Assembly (NCBI RefSeq): GCF_947502065.1 | Contig: NZ_CANMYE010000001.1 | Coordinates: 1,364,001 to 1,428,000, forward strand | Origin: an uncultured Pseudoteredinibacter sp. | GTDB taxonomy: Bacteria > Pseudomonadota > Gammaproteobacteria > Pseudomonadales > Cellvibrionaceae | Direction of reading: 5' to 3' | DNA: 64,000 nucleotides | Shown: positions 7,411-14,657 of the stretch, one piece after another | Layout: every line of letters starts with the position of its first letter | Position numbering within the stretch: the first letter of the stretch is position 1 | Made by a program: the position numbers and the translations under genes | Notes under the pieces: model-generated | Told to the model about the DNA's origin: nothing | Databases searched by the model: none | Seen by the model: only the letters and a program-made list of their open reading frames with translations

Positions 7411-8421
7411 CTATGCTCCACTTGATTTCATACTAGAAAAGGCTAAAGACTTCACCTTTTCAAAAACAATACCAGGCAGATAAGACGCCACTACACCGGC
7501 GAGCGTCATCAGTGTACGCAGTGGCTCTTGGACAATGATCTTACTATTACAAGCTACTGCTTTAATAAATAGCACGGTTGCTTTAAAGCTCTCTTGATTC
7601 ATAACCGCACGCCTTGCCAGGTAGCGCAATTGATAGGCCCTGGCCAAGGGGTAATAGCGATTAAAAAACTTTGTATGCTTTTGCTTAAGTTTGGCAACTG
7701 CAGATTCCCAGCTAGCCAGTTGTTTGGAAACATTACCTGACAAGCCCTGCTGATTTACACGGTAGAATGTTAAGGCTTGCTTTAGGCCCTGTACTTCCCA
7801 TTGTGTTTGTAAGGCAAGACGTAGCCAGCAATCAACATCTTCAGATTGACGTAGATCTTCATCGAAGTACTGTAATTGGTTGGGCTTGCTGCTATTGGGA
7901 TTGAAGAATGCAATTTGATTTAATGCGGCCCTTCGTAAAACAGCGGCTGAGCCATTGCCTACTGGATTACGGCAAAATACATCGGCCGCGCTAATATTGT
8001 TTAATTTAGGATGCTGGCCGATGCCTAGGGCTTGATCAAGCTCATCGACAAACAGAGATGCGCTATAACTCAGTCCTAGCTTAGGGTTCTGCAGGAAGTG
8101 CTCATGATGCAGTTTGAGCTTGTCTTGATGCCAAAAATCATCCGAGTCAAGGAATGCTATGTAGATACCACGACTATAGCGGATGCCTGTATTACGCGCC
8201 GCAGCCAGTCCGCTATTCGATTGCTGAACTAATCGAATTCTTCCATCTTGGTATCGATTGAGCTTTGCGAGCGTTTTGTCGGTGCAACCATCATCAACGC
8301 AAATGATTTCAAAATCTTTATAGCTCTGATTTAGCAGAGAGTCTAAGCAACACTCAATATAGTCCTCGACGTTATACATAGGTACGACGACTGAAAATAC
8401 CGGACGTTTACTATTATTCAT
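7411..8421 (-). CDS. Family 2 glycosyltransferase (EPS)
   Basis: This is a second GT-A glycosyltransferase for repeat-unit assembly. It has SVVVPMYNVEDYI at the N-terminus, CVDDGCTDKT, the metal-binding DSDD in IAFLDSDDFW near residue 90, and an acidic ED motif in QSEDVDCWLRLAL. The C-terminal part has a basic, partly hydrophobic stretch ending in FEKVKSL that may touch the membrane. The ATG at 8421 is chosen because AGGAGG lies five bases upstream. It overlaps the stop of the flippase gene in an ATGAATAA arrangement, so the two genes are translationally coupled. An extra 13 in-frame codons upstream are not needed. Confidence 0.87.
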   Translation of the reverse strand: MNNSKRPVFSVVVPMYNVEDYIECCLDSLLNQSYKDFEIICVDDGCTDKTLAKLNRYQDGRIRLVQQSNSGLAAARNTGIRYSRGIYIAFLDSDDFWHQDKLKLHHEHFLQNPKLGLSYSASLFVDELDQALGIGQHPKLNNISAADVFCRNPVGNGSAAVLRRAALNQIAFFNPNSSKPNQLQYFDEDLRQSEDVDCWLRLALQTQWEVQGLKQALTFYRVNQQGLSGNVSKQLASWESAVAKLKQKHTKFFNRYYPLARAYQLRYLARRAVMNQESFKATVLFIKAVACNSKIIVQEPLRTLMTLAGVVASYLPGIVFEKVKSLAFSSMKSSGA

Positions 8422-9685
8422 AATGGCCTCCTGGCATTTTGTTGAAATATAAAACAACATTTAGTGCGATCATTGAAAGAAAGCTCAAGAGCCCTAGGCC
8501 GACAACAAAGGCTTGAGCGAAGGAATAGGCGGAATCAAAGTAACTGAATTGCAACAGTGCACATAGGCTTAGCAGACCAGAGCTTTGTAATAGAGCTTCC
8601 CATTTAAAATAATTTAGGCAGCGAATAATTAGTAAGCTGCAATCAAGCAGCAATAGAGCTACGCTGGCATAGCAGAGCAGACTCACGAGTTTTACGGCAC
8701 CCTGCCACGCCTCACCAAAAAGTAGCGGCACATATAGCGGCGCTAACAGAGATTGCAGCACGAAGAAGCTGCTAGTGACTAGGCAAAGTCCATAACTACG
8801 CCAAATCGCTGAAAAACCTTCATTGCGGGAAAACTCTTTAGCTAAATAAGGGTGAATAGCTCTTAGAAAAGCGTTGCCCAGTGATTGGGCAATTCCAATT
8901 GCTGCATTACGAGCAAAGCTATAAAAGCCGAAAGCCTCAGGCCCAAGAACTCTCGCTGCAATAAACACATCACAACTTAGGCGAAATTGTTTGGCGAGTT
9001 CCGAGCCAAATACGGGTATAGCTTGGCGCAATAGTTTATGTGCTAGATTTGCCTTGAACTCAGCTTCAATATTATCTTCGCTATAGCGATAGAATAGAAA
9101 ACACCACACTGCTGCGGAAGCCAACTTTGCATATACTATGCACCAAGCTGATTGCAGGTAAAAAGCTAAGAATGCACAACTTAGATCTTCTACAACAACA
9201 GAACTGGTGCTAAGGACAGCGAAACGCTTTAGCTGTTGGCGACGATGCATTAGATTTACACGCACCATAACCAATGGATAAAGCAAGTGGGCAAGCGCAC
9301 TGTACTTTAGAAGCGTTGCTGCCTCCAATTGATTGAAATAGCTGCCGATAACGTTGGCCAATTGCCACTGGAGAATCATCGTAATAATAGCGATACCCCA
9401 GTTTAGGCTGGCAGCTTGCTGGGCCACCCAAAGTAGATCTCGCTGCTTGCATTGGATAATGAGTAGGCCGCCAGATAGCTTGGAGAGGCTTCGGAAACTC
9501 TCATGACAAATAGCGACAAACACCATCGTGCCATAAGCCTCGACGCCCAGTGCCCTCGCGATCACGATTATACTGAGCAAGCGACTGATGCGATGGACCC
9601 CTTCTGCACTCAGCAGTGATAAGAGGTTCTGTAACAGGCGACGATTGCTTTTGTCTAGCCGTTTAAAGGCTGCCGATAGATCCAT
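8414..9685 (-). CDS. Wzx-like polysaccharide flippase (MATE/MVF-type oligosaccharide exporter)
   Basis: This membrane protein of about 423 residues has twelve or so hydrophobic segments and would flip the lipid-linked repeat unit to the periplasm. The N-terminal region shows the family pattern LLSAEGVHRISRLLSIIVIARALGVEAYG, which resembles the L-x-x-R-x-L-G-x-x-x-Y-G of PST-type flippases. A repeat of it, VFIAARVLGPEAFGFYSFARN, occurs mid-protein. The ATG at 9685 has AAAGGAGA upstream; an in-frame TTG at 9691 is less likely. It is the first gene of a minus-strand unit read from the sigma54 promoter at 9710-9725. Confidence 0.85.
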   Translation of the reverse strand: MDLSAAFKRLDKSNRRLLQNLLSLLSAEGVHRISRLLSIIVIARALGVEAYGTMVFVAICHESFRSLSKLSGGLLIIQCKQRDLLWVAQQAASLNWGIAIITMILQWQLANVIGSYFNQLEAATLLKYSALAHLLYPLVMVRVNLMHRRQQLKRFAVLSTSSVVVEDLSCAFLAFYLQSAWCIVYAKLASAAVWCFLFYRYSEDNIEAEFKANLAHKLLRQAIPVFGSELAKQFRLSCDVFIAARVLGPEAFGFYSFARNAAIGIAQSLGNAFLRAIHPYLAKEFSRNEGFSAIWRSYGLCLVTSSFFVLQSLLAPLYVPLLFGEAWQGAVKLVSLLCYASVALLLLDCSLLIIRCLNYFKWEALLQSSGLLSLCALLQFSYFDSAYSFAQAFVVGLGLLSFLSMIALNVVLYFNKMPGGHYE

Positions 9686-9709
9686 ACCCAATCTCCTTTT
9701 AGAGGGTAT

Positions 9710-9725
9710 TTCAATATTCGGGCCA
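9710..9725 (-). promoter_or_regulatory. Sigma54 promoter P3 (flippase unit)
   Basis: The minus strand reads TGGCCCGAATATTGAA, a TGG-N9-TTGA form that deviates from consensus only by A in place of C after the -12 G. Transcription should start near 9700, just ahead of the AAGGAG ribosome site. The unusually short leader is a mild caution. Confidence 0.6.
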
Positions 9726-9741
9726 ATCTAGATAGTTGCTG

Positions 9742-9754
9742 TAAGTAATTGATT
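9742..9754 (-). promoter_or_regulatory. IHF-like site of EPS promoter P3
   Basis: The minus strand reads AATCAATTACTTA, a perfect match to WATCAANNNNTTR. It stands 16 bp upstream of the TGG of P3. Confidence 0.68.
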
Positions 9755-9792
9755 AATATAGATATGTAAGGGTTTCAAAGCTGGGGTGCGAA

Positions 9793-9807
9793 TTCGCATT
9801 TTGCAAA
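9793..9807 (-). promoter_or_regulatory. Upstream activator site of EPS promoter P3
   Basis: The minus strand reads TTTGCAAAATGCGAA, one mismatch from the 15-mer at 456 and 4447. Its centre is about 76 bp upstream of the -24 GG. Confidence 0.68.
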
Positions 9808-9862
9808 TTGCATTGCGTTTTGTAGCTAGCGGGGACGCCACTGACGGGTCCCCAAGAGGGTA

Positions 9863-11404
9863 CTAATCCTGCCACTGCTGCATTTTACGATATAAGGTTG
9901 ACGGGCTGACTTCCAGCATGGCGGCCGCTTTTGCGACATTCTGATCACAATACTTGATTGCATCTTCAACCGCTTTACGTTCAACCTGGCTTAGGGGTAT
10001 AGGGCATAGAACAGCTGAACTATCAGCGACATATCCATGTTGCTGTGAAGCCGCCTGCTCCATCACCGCCTCGCCGGCCTCACCTTGCACTTGGGAAACT
10101 GCTAAGGTTTTAGCGCTTTCAAACGCGGTACTGTATGACTTAGAGCGTATCTTCTTGGGCTTAATAAGTTGGGCGAGTTGATCCGTGCTCAATTTAAGGC
10201 TGTTATTGAGCTCAGTGCTATTAATCAACTGCTCCGAGCTAAGGATTACCGCACTATAGACAGCATTCTCTAGCTGGCGAACATTTCCTGGCCAATGATA
10301 ATTACTAATCAAGGCCTCCGATTTTTCATCAAAGCCGATAATCAGCTTGTCTTCCTTTTGCGCAAAAAGCTGAAGAAAATGATTTGCCAATAGTAAAGCA
10401 TCCCACTCACGCTCGCGAAGGGCTGGCATATCAACAGCGATGACGTTCAGTCGATAATACAAATCTTCCCGTAAAATACCGTTTTCAATTGCGGCTAATG
10501 GATCTCTATTACAGGCGCTAACGAAACGAATATTAACGGTCTCTTCCTGACTCGAACCGACTTTAGAATAGCGACCTGTTTGGATAAACCGCAATAGCTT
10601 CGACTGCAAAGACATATCCATTTCGCTGATTTCATCGAGAAAGAACGTTCCTCCGTCTGCTTTACTGGCTAATCCCTCATGCTCTTTGTGCGCCCCTGAA
10701 AAAGCACCTTTTACATGGCCAAATATTTCCGATTCCAATAATTCACTGGGTATGGCGGCGCAGTTCAGGGTGACAAATGGTTTATCTTTACGTTTACTAT
10801 GCTTGTGTAAGGCTGCGGCCACTAGCTCCTTACCTGTCCCGCTTTCGCCTGTTACAAAAACACTGGCTTCACTGGGCGCAGCTTTGCTAATAAGCTGATA
10901 TACGCACTGCATGGCGAGGCTGTCGCCTATAAAATCATCGAATTGCTCTTGGTTCAAGCAGCTAAGCTGACTCACGCTACGCTGCAGCATGAGTCGCTCT
11001 AGAATTAGACTTCGCAGGTACACCGCTTGCTCTAAGCTGTTTAGCAATTGATCGTTATCCCAGGGCTTTGTTATAAAGCCCCAGATACGGCCTTGATTGA
11101 TGGCATCGAGTACCGTGTCTTTTTCACTCATGCCACTGAGGGCCATTCGAATAATCTCGGGGTATTCTTCAGCGACTTGAGCGAGCAATTCAATACCACT
11201 CATTTCGGGCATATTAATATCAGATACCAGAATGTCGACCGGGTTTTCTCGAATATAATCCAGCGCTTGTAAAGGAGAATTGAAAAACAAGCAGTTGGCC
11301 TCGCTTTCGAAGGTAACACGCTCGATAGCTTTTAAGATTGATTGCTCATCATCCACAAAAAGGATGCTGTACTGTCTGCTTCTTGCGACGATATTTGCTT
11401 CCAT
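9863..11404 (-). CDS. NtrC-family sigma54-dependent response regulator
   Basis: This 513-residue protein has three parts. The receiver domain (about 10-125) has acidic residues D18 and D19, phosphoacceptor D62 in VSDINMPEMSG, and a Lys in FITKPWD. The AAA+ sigma54 activation domain (about 150-395) has Walker A GESGTGKE and Walker B GGTFFLDE. The Fis-type helix-turn-helix lies at the C-terminus (VAKAAAMLEVSPSTLYRKM). The sigma54-contact loop reads GAFSGA, not the usual GAFTGA. An acidic, Ala-rich linker of about 70 residues precedes the DNA-binding part. I infer that it receives phosphate from the truncated kinase at the left edge and activates the four sigma54 promoters of the locus. Confidence 0.93.
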   Translation of the reverse strand: MEANIVARSRQYSILFVDDEQSILKAIERVTFESEANCLFFNSPLQALDYIRENPVDILVSDINMPEMSGIELLAQVAEEYPEIIRMALSGMSEKDTVLDAINQGRIWGFITKPWDNDQLLNSLEQAVYLRSLILERLMLQRSVSQLSCLNQEQFDDFIGDSLAMQCVYQLISKAAPSEASVFVTGESGTGKELVAAALHKHSKRKDKPFVTLNCAAIPSELLESEIFGHVKGAFSGAHKEHEGLASKADGGTFFLDEISEMDMSLQSKLLRFIQTGRYSKVGSSQEETVNIRFVSACNRDPLAAIENGILREDLYYRLNVIAVDMPALREREWDALLLANHFLQLFAQKEDKLIIGFDEKSEALISNYHWPGNVRQLENAVYSAVILSSEQLINSTELNNSLKLSTDQLAQLIKPKKIRSKSYSTAFESAKTLAVSQVQGEAGEAVMEQAASQQHGYVADSSAVLCPIPLSQVERKAVEDAIKYCDQNVAKAAAMLEVSPSTLYRKMQQWQD

Positions 11405-11557
11405 ACCCTGGCCACTAATTCAGAAAAAGGCGTTAGCAGTTTAGCCTATAAAGGCCAGTTTTGCATAAAAGCTCATTTTGTTTGGGGGCTATTCTAGTAA
11501 AGAGTAATCGCCTTCGAGTTTTCCACATGCCCACTATTACCTCTATTTGAATATCCA

Positions 11558-11601
11558 TTTGCATTCTGCCTTGCACAGTAAAAATTTTAGCAAAATGAAA
11601 T
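11558..11601 (+). promoter_or_regulatory. Upstream activator region of EPS promoter P4
   Basis: Positions 11587-11601 read TTAGCAAAATGAAAT, 12 of 15 identical to the activator 15-mer with the GCAAAATG core intact. An inverted half-site TTTGCATT lies at 11558-11565. The core is centred about 75 bp upstream of the -24 GG, as in P3. It lies in the divergent interval with the regulator gene, so it might also act on that gene. Confidence 0.55.
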
Positions 11602-11638
11602 AAATACATTGAAACCCAAGAATGGATAACTTCTTTAT

Positions 11639-11651
11639 TTTCAATGGCTTA
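11639..11651 (+). promoter_or_regulatory. IHF-like site of EPS promoter P4
   Basis: TTTCAATGGCTTA matches WATCAANNNNTTR with one mismatch and lies 16 bp upstream of the TGG of P4. It is embedded in a stretch shared with P1: the 14-mer TCTTTATTTTCAAT occurs at 518-531 and 11632-11645, and ATGGCTTAAG occurs at 554-563 and 11644-11653. Confidence 0.58.
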
Positions 11652-11667
11652 AGATATTTTTGAGTTT

Positions 11668-11683
11668 TGGAATAGCCATTGCA
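11668..11683 (+). promoter_or_regulatory. Sigma54 promoter P4 (WecG-fusion unit)
   Basis: TGGAATAGCCATTGCA has the exact TGG-N8-TTGCA geometry. Transcription should start near 11693, 24 nt before the ATG at 11717. This placement argues against the in-frame upstream start near 11660, because the promoter would then be inside the gene. Confidence 0.75.
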
Positions 11684-11716
11684 ATAGCCCTGTTACATGA
11701 CAAACAGGAGCTTGCT

Positions 11717-12976
11717 ATGACTAAAGATAAACTGTCTATCGTACCCCAGGGGAAGTTAACGCGCGCCTGCGACGTGGCTACCGCAAGCCTCGCTTTAGGT
11801 CTCTATAGCCCATTTATTATAGGCGCAGCAATACGCTCATATTTCAAATCTGAAAGCCTCTTCAAAAAGGAAATCGCACTAGACGCCTTGCATCGACCTG
11901 TCCACCAGCTGTTACTCAGAAACAGTGAGCACAGCAATATTGGCCTGTACTTGAGTGTATTGAAGGGCCAGTTAAGCATTGTCGGGCTCGATCGCTTGCC
12001 TACTGACAGCCGCCTAGTCCCCCATGATATTAGTCCTGAGAATAGCAAAGCGGCTCATCCGGCAGGATTATTCAGCTTGGCCAGCAATCATCGTTCAATC
12101 GGCTTATTAGGTCCTAGCGAAACTCTCTCTTTGGAACAACAGTTCCAATCCCTGCAGGGGTTTACCTATTTTAAAACACTCGCCAAAACGGCCTTATGCA
12201 GCTTGCTTTATAAAGGCAAAAAACTGAAAAGCGAGGCAAGTTTCTATTTGTTTGGTTTGAAAATAGACAACCACTCCATGAGCGAAGCGATTGATTGGCT
12301 GTTCGATAAACCAGAACAAGGTTGTGAGACCGCCGTCTTTGTGAATGTAAATTCTGTCAATCTTAGCCACGAGCAAGCTGAATTGCGCCATGCAATCAAC
12401 TCGGCCAATAAAGTTTTTGCAGATGGCTCAGGTGTTCGAATGGGAGCGCGTAAATTAGGCATTGCACTAAAAGGTAATGTCAACGGTACCGATATGCTAC
12501 CAATTTTATGCCGTGAAGCCAGCTCGACTTCTAAACGTTTATTTTTATATGGCGCGGCTCCTGGTGTAGCTGCTAAAGCCGCAGACAAACTCCGCAAGAA
12601 ATACCCTGGTTTAAGAATCGTAGGCGTACAACATGGCTTTGCTAATACTGGGAATAACGACAAGTTGGAACAACAAACCATTGACAGCATTAATAACAGT
12701 AAAGCGGATATTTTATTGCTAGGTTTGGGCTCGCCTTTGCAGGAGCAGTGGCTAAAGCGTAACCGCCATAAACTCAAAGTCGACAAGGCCCTAGCCGTTG
12801 GTGGTTTGTTTGACTATTACTCTGGAAATATTCCCCGCGCACCACTGTTTTTGCGAGAGCTTGGTTTTGAATGGTTATGGAGGCTGTTCCAGGAGCCAAG
12901 TAAAAAATTCTATCGCTATGTGATCGGCAACCCTCTCTACCTATTTCGCCTGCTTCGTTTAAAGCGTCAGCTGTAA
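11717..12976 (+). CDS. WecG/TagA/CpsF glycosyltransferase fused to a degenerate phosphoglycosyltransferase-like domain
   Basis: The C-terminal part (about residues 175-419) is a GT26 enzyme. It shows NVNSVNL, FADGSGV, the acceptor-site motif GNVNGTDM, LFLYGAAPGVA, GLGSPLQEQW and VGGLFDYYSGN. The N-terminal 170 residues align with bacterial sugar transferases: a hydrophobic start like KxxFDxxxSxxxL, then LSVLKGQLSIVG against the family NVLKGDMSLVG, then a PAGLFSLASNHRS stretch against PGITGLWQVSGR. The catalytic Asp-Glu pair is replaced by Ser-Asn and GPRP by GLDR, so this domain is probably not catalytic. The ATG at 11717 has AGGAG upstream. An intact phosphoglycosyltransferase follows 12 nt downstream. 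Confidence 0.85.
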   Translation: MTKDKLSIVPQGKLTRACDVATASLALGLYSPFIIGAAIRSYFKSESLFKKEIALDALHRPVHQLLLRNSEHSNIGLYLSVLKGQLSIVGLDRLPTDSRLVPHDISPENSKAAHPAGLFSLASNHRSIGLLGPSETLSLEQQFQSLQGFTYFKTLAKTALCSLLYKGKKLKSEASFYLFGLKIDNHSMSEAIDWLFDKPEQGCETAVFVNVNSVNLSHEQAELRHAINSANKVFADGSGVRMGARKLGIALKGNVNGTDMLPILCREASSTSKRLFLYGAAPGVAAKAADKLRKKYPGLRIVGVQHGFANTGNNDKLEQQTIDSINNSKADILLLGLGSPLQEQWLKRNRHKLKVDKALAVGGLFDYYSGNIPRAPLFLRELGFEWLWRLFQEPSKKFYRYVIGNPLYLFRLLRLKRQL

Positions 12977-12988
12977 GGAGTATTTGTG

Positions 12989-13675
12989 ATGAATAATACA
13001 AGAATTAATTTTGACGCCATCAAACACAGTGGCCGGTTATACGTGCAATCTAATTGGCTTTACTACCAAAAGCCAGATCGAGGTTTACCAATTGTGCTGC
13101 AGCGTATAGCGGCGTTATTGGGGATTATAATCTTATCGCCACTATGGGCATTGCTTGTAATTGCAATACGAATGGAATCTAAAGGTAGCGCTATTTACCG
13201 CCAACTCCGGGTGGGCCGGCATGGACAGTGTTTTGCATTTTACAAATTCCGAACCATGTATTGCGATGACGACCCAAACTATATAGAGCCCGATCCGAAA
13301 GACAGCAGTCGTGATGGTATTTGCCTGAAGTTTAAAAATGACCCACGCATTACCCGCATCGGTGGCTTTCTGCGGCGCTCCTCGATTGATGAGCTGCCAC
13401 AATTGTGGAACGTGCTAAAAGGCGATATGGCCCTAGTGGGCCCTCGCCCTGCGCTAGCGCAGGAGTTCGCCCAATATAGCCTTGCACAAATGGATCGCTT
13501 AAAAGTGCTCCCCGGTATTACCGGCATTTGGCAAATTTCCGGTCGCGCAGATATCCCATTTGAGCAGCAGTTAGAAATGGATCGCCAATATATCCAGTCA
13601 CAATCAGCATTAGCCGACATCAAAATACTGCTATTGACCATTCCGGCTGTTATTCAAGCCAAAGGCGCCTATTAA
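12989..13675 (+). CDS. Polyprenyl-phosphate phosphoglycosyltransferase (initiating sugar transferase)
   Basis: This enzyme starts repeat-unit assembly by moving a sugar-1-phosphate onto undecaprenyl phosphate. Its 228 residues have the monotopic PGT layout: a hydrophobic re-entrant helix (about 30-55), YRQLRVGRHGQCF, FYKFRTM, the catalytic Asp-Glu in SSIDELPQLWNVLKGDM, VGPRPAL, LPGITGIWQISGR and the terminal KGAY. All catalytic residues missing from the preceding fusion protein are present here. The ATG at 12989 is eight bases from GGAG; a GTG at 12986 is the alternative. The stop codon lies in a perfect palindrome at 13672-13689. Confidence 0.92.
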   Translation: MNNTRINFDAIKHSGRLYVQSNWLYYQKPDRGLPIVLQRIAALLGIIILSPLWALLVIAIRMESKGSAIYRQLRVGRHGQCFAFYKFRTMYCDDDPNYIEPDPKDSSRDGICLKFKNDPRITRIGGFLRRSSIDELPQLWNVLKGDMALVGPRPALAQEFAQYSLAQMDRLKVLPGITGIWQISGRADIPFEQQLEMDRQYIQSQSALADIKILLLTIPAVIQAKGAY

Positions 13676-13689
13676 CAGGCGCCTGTTAA
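13672..13689. repeat. Perfect 18-bp palindrome over the PGT stop codon
   Basis: TTAACAGGCGCCTGTTAA is fully self-complementary and includes the TAA stop of the sugar transferase. With GGCGCCT at 13664-13670 it can also pair as a larger hairpin. No U-run follows. It may be a 3'-end hairpin or a protein site. Confidence 0.6.
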
Positions 13690-13758
13690 TCTGCAATTCC
13701 TGCTTTAGTTTACTTAGCGCATAGACTATTATCCGCAGCCGCAAAAACGGATTCTATT

Positions 13759-14613
13759 ATGCCTATTCGACTCATTTTAATTGCTGTCCTTGCTGTGCTC
13801 AGCATGTCCTTAGTGCCGGTATTGATAAAGTCAACCAGCGCTAACGAGGTGAGCATTGGCATTTTCAGATTAGCTATTGCACTCATTATTATTAGCCCTC
13901 TGGTTTTTTACAAAAAGCTATTGAGTGCTTTAAGTCGCCAGCAATTACTGGGATTGTTTTATATCGGCTTTTGCTTTGGGCTACATTGGCTAAGTTATTT
14001 TTATAGTATTAAAACAGCTGGAGCTGCCCTAGCCGCTATCGCTGTATCCACTTATGGCGCTCATCTCATACTTCTAAATGCCCTATTTAAGGGATACCGT
14101 GTTTCATTATCGGAATGCTTGGCGATTGCCGTGTGCATCGGTGGCTGTGTATTGGTTTCTCCTAAGGTCAATTGGCAAGAGGCCTCATCAATCGGCCTTA
14201 TAAGTGGCTTAATTAGCGCCGTTTTATACGCTGCTATGCCACTACTTCATCAGCGTGTTGGCGAGCTGCCTACTCTAACGCGCACTTGGGGGCAATTCGC
14301 CTTTGCACTGCTGGTCTTTCTTTTGTTCTTCAGTGAATTTGAGATGCCCAAAACAACACTCGATTGGCAGCAGCTATTGGCTCTAGCGATAGTTTGCACA
14401 TTGTTAGCTCATGGCCTTTGGGTAAAAGCCAGCACCGAACTGCCCGCCCTATTTACCGCCATGATTTATTATTTGTATGTGCCGCTAGCCATGCTATCCA
14501 GTTATTATTTTTTGAAAGAAGAGATTGGACTTAAAATGATGCTCGGCGCCGCATTAATTATTCTGGCAAATATGAGCTTGGCCCTATTGCAGTGGCGTCG
14601 CCAAAAATCATAA
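13759..14613 (+). CDS. EamA/DMT-family membrane transporter
   Basis: The 284-residue protein has about ten hydrophobic segments arranged as two EamA repeats. The first ends near residue 135 (SECLAIAVCIGGCVLVSPK) and the second near the C-terminus (GLKMMLGAALIILANMSLAL). Such proteins export or import small metabolites at the inner membrane; the substrate cannot be read from the sequence. It is separated from the EPS genes by the palindrome and about 80 bp, and has no EPS-type promoter, so it is probably not part of that regulon. Confidence 0.85.
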   Translation: MPIRLILIAVLAVLSMSLVPVLIKSTSANEVSIGIFRLAIALIIISPLVFYKKLLSALSRQQLLGLFYIGFCFGLHWLSYFYSIKTAGAALAAIAVSTYGAHLILLNALFKGYRVSLSECLAIAVCIGGCVLVSPKVNWQEASSIGLISGLISAVLYAAMPLLHQRVGELPTLTRTWGQFAFALLVFLLFFSEFEMPKTTLDWQQLLALAIVCTLLAHGLWVKASTELPALFTAMIYYLYVPLAMLSSYYFLKEEIGLKMMLGAALIILANMSLALLQWRRQKS

Positions 14614-14657
14614 TTCCAAATACTTAGTAACTGCACTTATTAAAGTCTCGGGTTACG

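Noticed and set aside
11660-11716. N-terminal extension of the WecG-type protein starting at 11660
   Set aside because: The sigma54 promoter at 11668-11683 would be inside the gene. An ATG with AGGAG at 11717 gives a normal start.
12244-12786. A 180-codon minus-strand frame inside the WecG-type gene
   Set aside because: It is a shadow of the strongly supported plus-strand glycosyltransferase and shows no domain pattern.
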